Shown: piece by piece, positions 60,301 to 64,000 of the stretch | Position numbering within the stretch: the stretch's first letter is position 1 | Layout: each line of letters starts with the position of its first letter | From: Rhyacophila brunnea | Taxonomy: Eukaryota; Arthropoda; Insecta; Trichoptera; Rhyacophilidae | Direction of reading: 5' to 3' | Assembly: GCA_022495005.1 (NCBI GenBank) | Contig: JAGYXB010001569.1 | Location: forward strand, 2,830,645 to 2,894,644 | Length of the DNA: 64,000 bases | Notes under the pieces: model-generated | What the model was told of the DNA's origin: nothing | Databases searched by the model: none | The model's input: only the letters and a program-made list of their open reading frames with translations | Translations under genes and position numbers: made by a program

Positions 60301-63300
60301 TTTTTGTCGGGTCTGCCGAATGGCGTAATTCATATTTTAATATCAATATCGCTCGCTCAAATTAACATTGACACTAGAAACACTGTTCTAACGCCATTAC
60401 AATAAAGGTGATATTGCTATAAATTCCCGATGCGTGATATTGCATAATGGAAATTGCGAAATGTCGCTAATGCGTGAATTTACTTGCCAACTACTGTACT
60501 GAGTGCGTTGTCCATTAATAATATCATTGGTGGAGGCCCATACGATCCTATTAGGATCGGACATGGTCGTAAGAAAAAAAAAGAATTTCAATAATGCTTC
60601 ATTAGATATTTCAATACTATAACAATTTAGAATGTGGGGATGATGAGGTGAGGTGAGACAATGTCGTGGCTGCTTCAATGTTTCGAGGAGAGGGGTTGAT
60701 TTATTGATACAAGAATAAAATATAATGATAAAGATGACAAAGTAATATTATAATCGCGGGTACGGATGTACTGGTGAGATTGATTATACTATTGAATTAT
60801 TGACTGGCGATGTACCGAGATGTTAATATAACCGAGAGACTGGACTCGAGATGAGTAGTCCTCCGAGTGATGGACTCGAGTGGAGTTAGGATTTATGGAT
60901 CTTCCTTGCTATTTATACAAATGCAGTTCATACATTACAAGAGACTTTGTCGCAATTAAATAAATCAAAATAGACGCTATTGATCTAGATTTTTTGGTAC
61001 TGTTCGGTTATACGGAATACAGCGGAAAACGCATTTTTAAAATAGCCGATAAACTGGAGTATTAGTTAGTTTGGGTTAGTTTAGGTTAGGTTAGGTTAGG
61101 TTTGGTTAGGTTAACCTAACAAATAATCCAGTTTATCGGCTATTTTCAAAATGCGTTGTCCGCTGTATTCCGTATAACCGAACAGTACCGATTTTTTTAT
61201 ATATAGTTTTGTGCATAATTGGAATCACTACAACTGACATGGTACAAAGCTTGGTTTCGCGTTAATCTTGATGGACAATGGAAACCCACCCTTTCGAGTA
61301 GGTTTGGCGAGTCAACAAAACCATTAAAATTTTGAAAAGAAAATAGTGATCAGATAGAGAACGTCGACTTTCCAAAGATGGTATAGGTAAATCATTTTAC
61401 AGTGGCACCATGGGTACGGCAAACGTGGCTTGCAGTTGTAGTGGTATTGTTTTCTAGCATTGAAACAGGCATTGTCGCAAGAAGTCCAGTTCACTCACGA
61501 ATTGCCAATTGTGCCACTGTAGAATGATTTACCTTTACCATAAAAGATGCAGTGGTCGAAATAGAATTAGCTATGCCATTTCTATCATTATATAAATCAT
61601 AACAGTAAGCTTTAAAATTTACGTGCTTACGAAATCGGTTTTGTACTGCTTCGAGAAGGTTTATGTATGTAACGTACTGTAGATTCCACACGAAAGAAGC
61701 GAACTCAACTATGGATCGAACATATTATGAGAAATAAAGTACCTTCAGAACATCAGGTGATCTGAATGGTTTAGAGATCCGAAGAATAAAACCTAGTAAG
61801 TGTAATGCTTTATTGATAGTTTCGTCAGGGCTCGAGATGGAACGGAACGCACCGGAGCTAGATAGGGCATAGAATAGAAAATCTGACACACTTATTTTTA
61901 TAAAATACACATACGATTTGATGACTATGTAAATATCTTTTCTAAAATCTCGAAAATTTGTCGAGCGCTCCGGTTCGTAAACTTTTCCATTTCGAGCGCT
62001 GAGTTTCGTTGATATATGCGTTAAAACGCATCTAATTCTATTATCATGATTCAGGAAAAGCTGACTATCGCTTCCATCCCATTGTTTTGTTTTGACAACA
62101 AAACATACATATTAAAGTGTGCCACCCTTGTAAGTGTGGTATGATTGCTACAAGCATAAGTCGAAGATGCAGTAAGGCGAAATCCTGGTCGCTAAAAATA
62201 ATTCAAATTGATTAGTACAAAACTTCAATCAATAATTAGAATTTAAAATCATATTTCAACAAGTAGTGGAAATTATCAATTAATAAATAATTATTTTTTC
62301 CTGCAGGACATGCTATCGATTACATGGTAAGTAATTATCTGTTAAGATTAAATTAGTATTAACTTTAAGTCTTATGTAAACTATCACGTATAAATTTTTG
62401 AGAGGTGTATTTTCAAAGATAACTTATTCCACTACTTGACGAAAATGAGTTATGAATGCCAGAATTTAAAGGATAAAATTTTTAACAAGTATTTTTTGTG
62501 TAAAATAACATAATAGCATTCAATCCAGTAAAAAAATCAACCTTAAAATCGGTGTTAGTTACAAAAGTAGCTTATTCCAATACCAAAAACATATGTAACA
62601 ATATCAGCACCGTAAACAGTTTTTTGGCGTTTGCCGAAAATTGGAATAAGTTCACTTTGAAAATACACCCCTTTAAAAATAAAAATTCTAATAATAGGTA
62701 GGTAATATACCTATATCAATTAACATTACCTATTACCTATTACCAGAGACGTCGCAACTCAATTCATACAATGATACAATTTACAAAATATTATTTCATA
62801 ATATGAGCAGGGAGTAAAGAAAATTAAAATTGTAAATTCCACAGACACGTATTAATAAGGTAGAGATTCTTAATCCAGTCACAATAGACCAAGACTTTGA
62901 CGGCAGTTTTAGTTTACCAACAAATGATGAACAAGCAATTAAACACAGGAAACAAAAACACCCTGAATGTCCTCAAATATTACCAATTTGAATACACGTT
63001 GCGTTTCTGTAACCAACCTTAAGCCGGTTCACACATCAAAACTACTCCCGTCTGCAAGTGTCGAATACGTCGATGTGACGTCATCGTTATTCACAAAACA
63101 CACGTTGCCAAACGCACATTGGTGTAATGCGACTTATTAGGTTGAAAAAAACATCTAGTGCTGCTAGCAACAAATAGCATGCATCTCTGGCTACGAGTCG
63201 AAGCCGCCAGAACGCATACGCACACCTACGAATTGGTCATTCCTACACCGGATCGCCACATTCCAATATATTCACATTTCAAGAGGTTACGCGCTACTGT

Positions 63301-63696
63301 CGCTGTGTGACTATGTGCGCGGTCTTACTCGTAACATCGGGGAAACGTTCCTAGAAGGTTTGATTTATGGCTGTGCGGCAGACGAGGCGAGTTTAGATAT
63401 GAGAGCCAGCTAATGCATATTATGATACAGATGTATGTTAATATTGAAAACAACACGATCTCAAGTGTTTAAGTTTATCTTATATTTCTCCACATTCAAT
63501 AATATTCTACATTATTACATTACAATCACGCCCAGAAGACACTTCACGTTATTATTGTGTTCCCTGGTAAATACATAAATATTTCTCTTTTTACCAGCAT
63601 TGGCAAATACCTCTCAGCAAACGATTCCGTGCTCTGAAACTGTGGTTTGTGATAAGAAACTATGGAGTGAAAGGACTGCAGAAGCATATACGAGAG
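36354..63696 (+). CDS. Hdc: Histidine decarboxylase, 5' part of gene, 11 exons
   Basis: This PLP-dependent group II decarboxylase converts histidine to histamine, in insects the photoreceptor and mechanosensory transmitter. Coding exons are 36360-36387, 45349-45521, 46338-46451, 47059-47181, 47624-47792, 48592-48701, 55695-55834, 57230-57319, 58422-58492, 62307-62326 and 63598-63696. They join in frame to 379 residues and continue past the window. Key residues seen are His193 in DQAH (stacks on PLP), Asp272 in HIDAAYAG, Lys304 in FNPSKW (PLP Schiff base), Tyr333 in NPIYLQHE (mobile-loop catalytic Tyr) and Ser353 in HWQIPLS. Ser at the last site marks HDC, where DOPA decarboxylase has Gly. The sequence follows Drosophila Hdc closely ([26 protein letters not shown]). 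His193 and Tyr333 argue against the insect aldehyde-synthase paralogues. The first coding intron is about 9 kb. Confidence 0.95.
36655..36775 (-). repeat. tRNA-headed SINE, second family
   Basis: GGAATCGAACCTGCATCTAT (B box, minus) preceded by AATAGAAAAATCTTTTTTTT. Same plan as 40340, 41760, 51930 and 59395. Confidence 0.6.
37100..37660. repeat. Possible hAT-type element with GGGAAATTCCC ends
   Basis: The left part GGGAAAATTCCCGAGAAAAT is inverted at the right (CCCGTCGGGAAATTCCC). The right end reads CCCAACTCTA. AGTATGAC and ACTATGAC flank it (7 of 8). The left terminus looks shortened. Confidence 0.5.
37690..37795 (-). repeat. SINE fragment, major family
   Basis: ACAGGATTCGACCTACGACA and TAAGCCGCTTGGCCTTCGTG show a decayed head. 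Confidence 0.55.
37860..38895. repeat. Dispersed AT-rich repeat, copy 2, split by a LINE
   Basis: Homologous to 39240-39720 and, inverted, to 8650-9070. The LINE tail 38284-38785 sits between GGAAGTTAGTTAA and TCAATTGCAAGATTTGTACT. Confidence 0.7.
38284..38785 (+). pseudogene. LINE 3' end (Jockey/CR1-type)
   Basis: A 102-codon frame at 38289 ends [37 protein letters not shown] and [11 protein letters not shown]. The PRxRTN..xxPIxRAxxxFN pattern is the usual C-terminal tail of such ORF2 proteins. A 3' UTR and poly(A) follow to 38785. Confidence 0.72.
39240..39720. repeat. Dispersed AT-rich repeat, copy 3
   Basis: Direct copy of the repeat at 37860, including TTAGTTGCTAGGACC and CAGAATTAACTGAAAATGAA. 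Confidence 0.72.
39790..40165 (+). pseudogene. RTE-like LINE 3' fragment
   Basis: A 122-codon frame reads [41 protein letters not shown] and [20 protein letters not shown]. It ends in the family tail AGGCTGATGATG. Confidence 0.87.
40340..40560 (-). repeat. tRNA-headed SINE, second family, full copy
   Basis: Tail TCTTTTATTCAACGAATAAT, middle GAGAAAATACGGCCAATAGA, head GGAATCGAACCTGGGTCTCT (minus B box) and ACTATGCTACG. Confidence 0.68.
41258..41432. repeat. hAT-type MITE left half, CATGGCCCCCACA family
   Basis: CATGGGCCCCACAAGGG and AAGTGAGATAAACACACATT match 56050. The right half is absent. Confidence 0.7.
41433..41532 (-). repeat. Penelope-like fragment with hammerhead-like core
   Basis: On the minus strand CTGAAGATGCCGAAAGGC is followed by GAAACCCGGGTCGCC, matching the CUGANGA, GAAA and GUC elements of a hammerhead with a 3-bp stem II and one extra base. 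Homologue at 32877. Confidence 0.5.
41760..42075. repeat. tRNA-headed SINE, second family, with inverted tail
   Basis: A minus head at 41768-41890 (GGAATCGAGCCTGCATCTCC) is followed by a plus-oriented tail (ATGGTACATTCTTAAATCTT, 42010-42060). This is a rearranged or double insertion. Confidence 0.55.
42080..43080. other. Hdc intron, nothing recognised
   Basis: AT-rich. No repeat shared inside the window and no exon was found. Confidence 0.5.
43225..43900. repeat. Element with GAAGTTATACTTCTTT ends
   Basis: CGCGCGTTAGAAGTTATACT at the left and its near-complement CCAAAAGAAGTATAACTTC at the right, about 640 bp apart. The left end recurs at 63847-63915. No ORF. Confidence 0.5.
43940..44740 (-). 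pseudogene. RTE-like LINE fragment, second subfamily
   Basis: A 184-codon minus frame reads [52 protein letters not shown] and [15 protein letters not shown]. Upstream, frames give [15 protein letters not shown]. It is the longest LINE ORF piece in the window, but domains N-terminal to the thumb are missing. Confidence 0.87.
44955..45040. repeat. CAGGGCTCGA-family MITE right-end fragment
   Basis: TTTACGAACCAGAACGG and CAATTTCGAGCCCTG match 7303-7528. Confidence 0.5.
45349..45521 (+). CDS. Hdc: Hdc exon 2 of the coding region
   Basis: The acceptor is TTATTTTCAG and the donor GGG|GTAAGA. The exon encodes [43 protein letters not shown] and RVIMPG, the N-terminal dimer-swap helices of group II decarboxylases. 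The open frame upstream of the acceptor, back to about 45117, is intronic. Confidence 0.95.
45702..46257. mobile_element. TGCGCATCTATTCTATAC element, hosting a MITE
   Basis: Left TGCGCATTTATTCTATACAC, right AGCGAGATAGACAG. The same two ends, reversed, occur at 49696 and 51360. The hAT-type MITE 45784-46176 sits inside. Confidence 0.65.
45784..46176. mobile_element. hAT-type MITE, CAGTGACGTCCC family, copy 3
   Basis: It is 393 bp, ends CAGTGACGTCCC and GGGACGTCACTA. The exact 8-bp duplication GTTGTAAT lies at 45776-45783 and 46177-46184. Reversed relative to copies 1 and 2. Confidence 0.92.
46338..46451 (+). CDS. Hdc: Hdc exon, active-site entrance
   Basis: The acceptor is TTGTCCAG and the donor TGG|GTAATA. 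It is phase 0 on both sides. It encodes [20 protein letters not shown] and [17 protein letters not shown], nearly identical to Drosophila HDC. Confidence 0.97.
47059..47181 (+). CDS. Hdc: Hdc exon
   Basis: The acceptor is TTTTTGCCAG and the donor CAG|GTGATT. It is phase 0 on both sides. It encodes [20 protein letters not shown], then IGLPEEF and the glycine-rich GGGVIQ that precedes the PLP-phosphate-binding TTASES. Confidence 0.96.
47624..47792 (+). CDS. Hdc: Hdc exon with PLP-phosphate and His193 motifs
   Basis: The acceptor is CTGCTTAG, giving [15 protein letters not shown]. An alternative AG seven bases further on would break the frame. The exon continues to [16 protein letters not shown] and donor TTG|GTACAG. 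The His of DQAH stacks on the PLP ring in this family. Confidence 0.96.
48592..48701 (+). CDS. Hdc: Hdc exon
   Basis: The acceptor is TTCTTCAAG, the phase matches the previous exon, and the donor is TGG|GTGAGT. It encodes [20 protein letters not shown] and ends [15 protein letters not shown] is typical of HDC rather than DOPA decarboxylase. Confidence 0.95.
48751..49120. mobile_element. Fold-back element with CCTAA loop
   Basis: Arms of about 130-150 bp (CACTTATTCGTGC, GAGTTCTTCGTTGAACATTT and complements) flank TAACCCTAACCTAATATAAC and CTAACCTAACC. It lies in the Hdc intron just after the exon at 48592. Confidence 0.8.
49799..49982. mobile_element. GC-rich palindromic MITE, copy 2
   Basis: Same 73-bp arms as 31701-31883, loop reversed (GAAATGTTCGTAGACAGTGT). 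It ends 22 bases before the mariner. Confidence 0.85.
50005..51273 (-). mobile_element. Mariner element, 1269 bp, near-intact
   Basis: The TIRs GCCGTTTATATTTCGGGAA and TTCCCGAAATATAAACGGC lie at the two ends. TA flanks both sides (50003-50004 and 51274-51275). Length and layout are those of a full mariner with the transposase on the minus strand. Confidence 0.93.
50041..51114 (-). pseudogene. Mariner transposase (D,D34D) with one in-frame stop
   Basis: The enzyme would cut and paste the element at TA. The minus frame starts at 51114 with [16 protein letters not shown] and an N-terminal helix-turn-helix region ([15 protein letters not shown]). The catalytic residues are in YDESWI, in [11 protein letters not shown] and in APNDFFLF, with exactly 34 residues between the last two. 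A TAA at codon 150 (50665-50667) splits the otherwise continuous 357-codon frame; related transposases have Ser there, a one-base change (TCA to TAA). Both halves remain in the same frame with no indel, so the copy is young but probably inactive. Confidence 0.93.
51930..52225. repeat. Two second-family SINEs head to head
   Basis: The minus head at 51955-52050 (GGAATCGAACCCGCGTCTCT, CTATGCTACGGCAG) meets a plus head at 52052 (AGGATCAAACCTGCCGGGTG) followed by the tail to 52220. Confidence 0.65.
52307..54425. repeat. Minisatellite array inside a dispersed repeat
   Basis: The start is ACTAGCTGAAGTACCCGGCT TCG, the widespread insect repeat motif. From about 52590 to 54240 there are about 14 units, each with TTCAGAAACCTTTGCGGGC, TTTCATTGCAATCGGATGAA and GGTATAGGAACGCATACGAA. 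Period is about 110 bp in the first half and about 130 bp in the second because of extra AGAAGAAG/AGATAGAATAG. It ends ACAGACAGACAGACATACAG and TTTTTATATATTAG. ORFs of up to 87 codons in it are repeat artefacts. Confidence 0.92.
54449..54665 (-). repeat. tRNA-headed SINE, major family, minus copy
   Basis: GACCATGTCAGATCCTAATA, AAATGGATGTCAGCCACTTG and GGATTCGAACCTAGGACCCA. Confidence 0.78.
54886..55010 (-). pseudogene. RTE-like LINE 3'-terminal scrap
   Basis: CATCATCAGCCGGGGTCGAT CC and ATGGGTGAAGGCCTC match the tail of 2180 and 7899. Coding remnant is very short. Confidence 0.65.
55140..55202 (-). repeat. tRNA-headed SINE fragment (as 453-529)
   Basis: CAGGATCGAACCCAAAACTC and GGTGGAAGGCCAGCGGC match the head at 453. 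Confidence 0.5.
55393..55575 (+). repeat. ACCTACGAATTGGTCATTCC repeat, copy 1
   Basis: Shares ACCTACGAATTGGTCATTCC, CGCCA, GGTTACG, GCGACTGTCGCT-like and AAGGTTTGATTTATGGCTGT GCGGCAGAC with 63218-63415. No tRNA head or TIR is seen. Confidence 0.6.
55695..55834 (+). CDS. Hdc: Hdc exon with HIDAAYAG
   Basis: The acceptor is ATTTCCAG and the donor CAG|GTAAAT. It encodes [29 protein letters not shown] and CPEF. Asp272 in this stretch pairs with the pyridine nitrogen of PLP in the family. Confidence 0.96.
56050..56476. mobile_element. hAT-type MITE, CATGGCCCCCACA family
   Basis: The ends are CATAGCTCCCACA and TGTGGGGGCCATG, 427 bp. The exact 8-bp duplication ATCTAGGT lies at 56042-56049 and 56477-56484. 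Confidence 0.93.
56997..57135. repeat. hAT-type MITE left end, CAGTGGCGAAGG family
   Basis: CAGTGGTGAACGGTGGAGG through TTTTCCAGTCATTCTTATTT. Cut off about 95 bases before the Hdc exon at 57230. Confidence 0.68.
57230..57319 (+). CDS. Hdc: Hdc exon with the PLP lysine
   Basis: The acceptor is TTTTCTAG and the donor GTG|GTAAGA. It encodes [19 protein letters not shown] then [10 protein letters not shown]. The lysine of NPSKW (residue 304) is the Schiff-base residue. Confidence 0.97.
57529..58263. mobile_element. hAT-type MITE, TAGGGATT..ATCCCG family, copy 3
   Basis: Ends TAGGGATTCTAATCCCGGG and GGGATTGGATTCCCTA, 735 bp. The exact 8-bp duplication GAAGTAAC lies at 57521-57528 and 58264-58271. 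It sits in the Hdc intron. Confidence 0.94.
58422..58492 (+). CDS. Hdc: Hdc exon with mobile-loop tyrosine
   Basis: The acceptor is TAATTTCAG and the donor TCAG|GTATAC. It encodes [20 protein letters not shown] and HENSG. Tyr333 corresponds to human HDC Tyr334 and DOPA decarboxylase Tyr332, needed for decarboxylation. Confidence 0.95.
58495..59390. other. Hdc intron, nothing recognised
   Basis: The stretch 58655-58800 is less AT-rich than its surroundings and has no stop-free frame of note. No second copy in the window was found. Confidence 0.45.
59395..59605 (-). repeat. tRNA-headed SINE, second family
   Basis: TTCTTTTATTCAACGAATAA, ATGTAACATTCTATATAGG and GACGGGACTTGAACCTGTAT (minus B box). 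Confidence 0.65.
59985..60158 (-). repeat. tRNA-headed SINE, major family, minus, 3' truncated
   Basis: ACGAGAAACGGATGTCAGCC, GGATTCGAACCTGGGACCCT and AAGCCACGCGGCCATCGTGG. Confidence 0.8.
60159..60580 (+). repeat. SINE tail piece split by the 9-bp-TSD element
   Basis: TTAATACAAACCTCCACTCT GTGGAGGCC (60159-60188) continues at 60530 with GTGGAGGCCCATACGATCCT and GATCGGACATGGTCG, the 3' tail of the major SINE in plus orientation. Confidence 0.78.
60189..60529 (-). mobile_element. Element with 9-bp target duplication, copy 2
   Basis: On the minus strand it starts CAATGATATTATTAATGGAC and ends AATGTCATT, as copy 1 at 15419. The exact 9-bp duplication GTGGAGGCC lies at 60180-60188 and 60530-60538. 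Its 341 bp lack the CCGAA array. Confidence 0.8.
60996..61189. mobile_element. Palindromic element with TTAGG-repeat loop
   Basis: Arms of about 75 bp (GGTACTGTTCGGTTATACGG, AATAGCCGATAAACTGGAGT and complements) enclose a loop of degenerate TTAGG units (GTTAGGTTAGGTTAGGTTTG). Confidence 0.87.
61376..61552. repeat. Inverted repeat, about 45-bp arms
   Basis: ATGGTATAGGTAAATCATTT and TACAGTGGCAC are mirrored by GTGCCACTGTAGAATGATTT and ACCTTTACCAT. The spacer is about 75 bases. Confidence 0.7.
61826..62001. mobile_element. Small hAT-type MITE, CAGGGCTCGA family
   Basis: Ends CAGGGCTCGAGATGGAAC and CCATTTCGAGCGCTG, 176 bp. The exact 8-bp duplication AGTTTCGT lies at 61818-61825 and 62002-62009. 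Confidence 0.88.
62307..62326 (+). CDS. Hdc: Hdc 20-nt microexon
   Basis: The acceptor is TTCCTGCAG and the donor ATG|GTAAGT. With the G left over from the previous exon it encodes GHAIDYM, filling exactly the gap between NSG and HWQIPLS (Drosophila has GVAVDFM). Without it the frame to the next exon is lost, which supports the call despite its size. Confidence 0.88.
62330..63210. other. Hdc intron, nothing recognised
   Basis: AT-rich intron between the microexon and the next exon. No family repeat was identified. Confidence 0.5.
63218..63415 (+). repeat. ACCTACGAATTGGTCATTCC repeat, copy 2
   Basis: Direct-orientation homologue of 55393-55575. Ends about 180 bases before the Hdc exon at 63598. 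Confidence 0.6.
63598..63696 (+). CDS. Hdc: Hdc exon with the HDC-type serine, last in window
   Basis: The acceptor is TTTTTACCAG and the donor GAG|GTATGA. It encodes [20 protein letters not shown] and [13 protein letters not shown]. Ser353 is the HDC-versus-DDC determinant. The remaining C-terminal exons lie beyond the window. Confidence 0.96.
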
Positions 63697-63749
63697 GTAT
63701 GAAACTATTTTAATATAATCTACCTACTTATTATAAATTAATAAACATT

Positions 63750-63930
63750 TTTTTTATTCAAACAATAAATCACATTATTTAAGAATGTAACATTCTTTAT
63801 TGAGCATAATTAATTTGAAAACACCTCAGAGTAATATATAACCACTATAAAAAAAATCGGTGTGTGTACTTATGTACGCGCGTTAGAAGTTATACTTCTT
63901 TGGCGTAACAAAACAAAAACAAAACTTGTC
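63750..63930. repeat. Second-family SINE tail next to the GAAGTTATACTTCTTT end
   Basis: CACATTATTTAAGAATGTAA CATTC (tail) is followed from 63847 by ATCGGTGTGTGTACTTATGT and GCGTTAGAAGTTATACTTCT, the left end seen at 43225. Confidence 0.55.
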
Positions 63931-64000
63931 ATAAAGTAGATTCTTTGACTAGCTCTTGTTAAATAACACACTCAAGAAAAAGGATCGCTTATTGGAACGC

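Overview
This is eukaryotic, AT-rich DNA, almost certainly from an insect. Protein-coding information occurs only as short GT-AG-bounded exons. The transposable elements are arthropod types (RTE-like and R1/I-like LINEs, a D,D34D mariner, many hAT-type MITEs, tRNA-headed SINEs), and several hairpins carry runs of the insect telomere unit TTAGG. Nothing seen separates Lepidoptera from Hemiptera or other heavily repeat-loaded insects, so the order is left open.

Two host genes lie on the + strand. (1) Exons between 834 and 18587 encode the C-terminal 363 residues of a concentrative (Na+/H+-coupled) nucleoside transporter, SLC28/CNT; its 5' part lies before the window. All eight exons join in frame and end in a stop followed by poly(A) signals. 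(2) Exons between 36354 and 63696 encode the first 379 residues of a histidine decarboxylase (Hdc), a PLP enzyme that makes histamine; its 3' part lies beyond the window. Eleven exons join in frame, including a 20-nt microexon. The roughly 17.7 kb between them holds no recognisable host gene, only a weak promoter candidate near 21.8 kb. The two genes share orientation, but nothing suggests a functional link.

The rest of the window is dominated by mobile elements. There are five hAT-type MITE families whose ends and 8-bp target duplications can be read directly: TIRs CAGTGACGTCCC, TAGGGATT..ATCCCG or TAGGGATTGCAATACC, CATGGCCCCCACA, CAGTGGCGAAGGGTGG, and CAGGGCTCGA. There is also an element family with 9-bp duplications (Mutator-like), a TTA-flanked Harbinger-like MITE, a TTAA-flanked 1.4-kb fold-back element, GC-rich palindromic MITEs, fold-backs with TTAGG loops, Penelope-like pieces with hammerhead-ribozyme-like cores, and several nested stacks. 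The most striking stacks are 10552-12225, 24678-26818 and 49278-51466. The last contains a mariner whose transposase frame is broken only by one in-frame stop. The intron at 52.3-54.4 kb carries a long minisatellite.

Most open reading frames of 60-180 codons here are chance frames or cross these repeats. They are not reported as genes.
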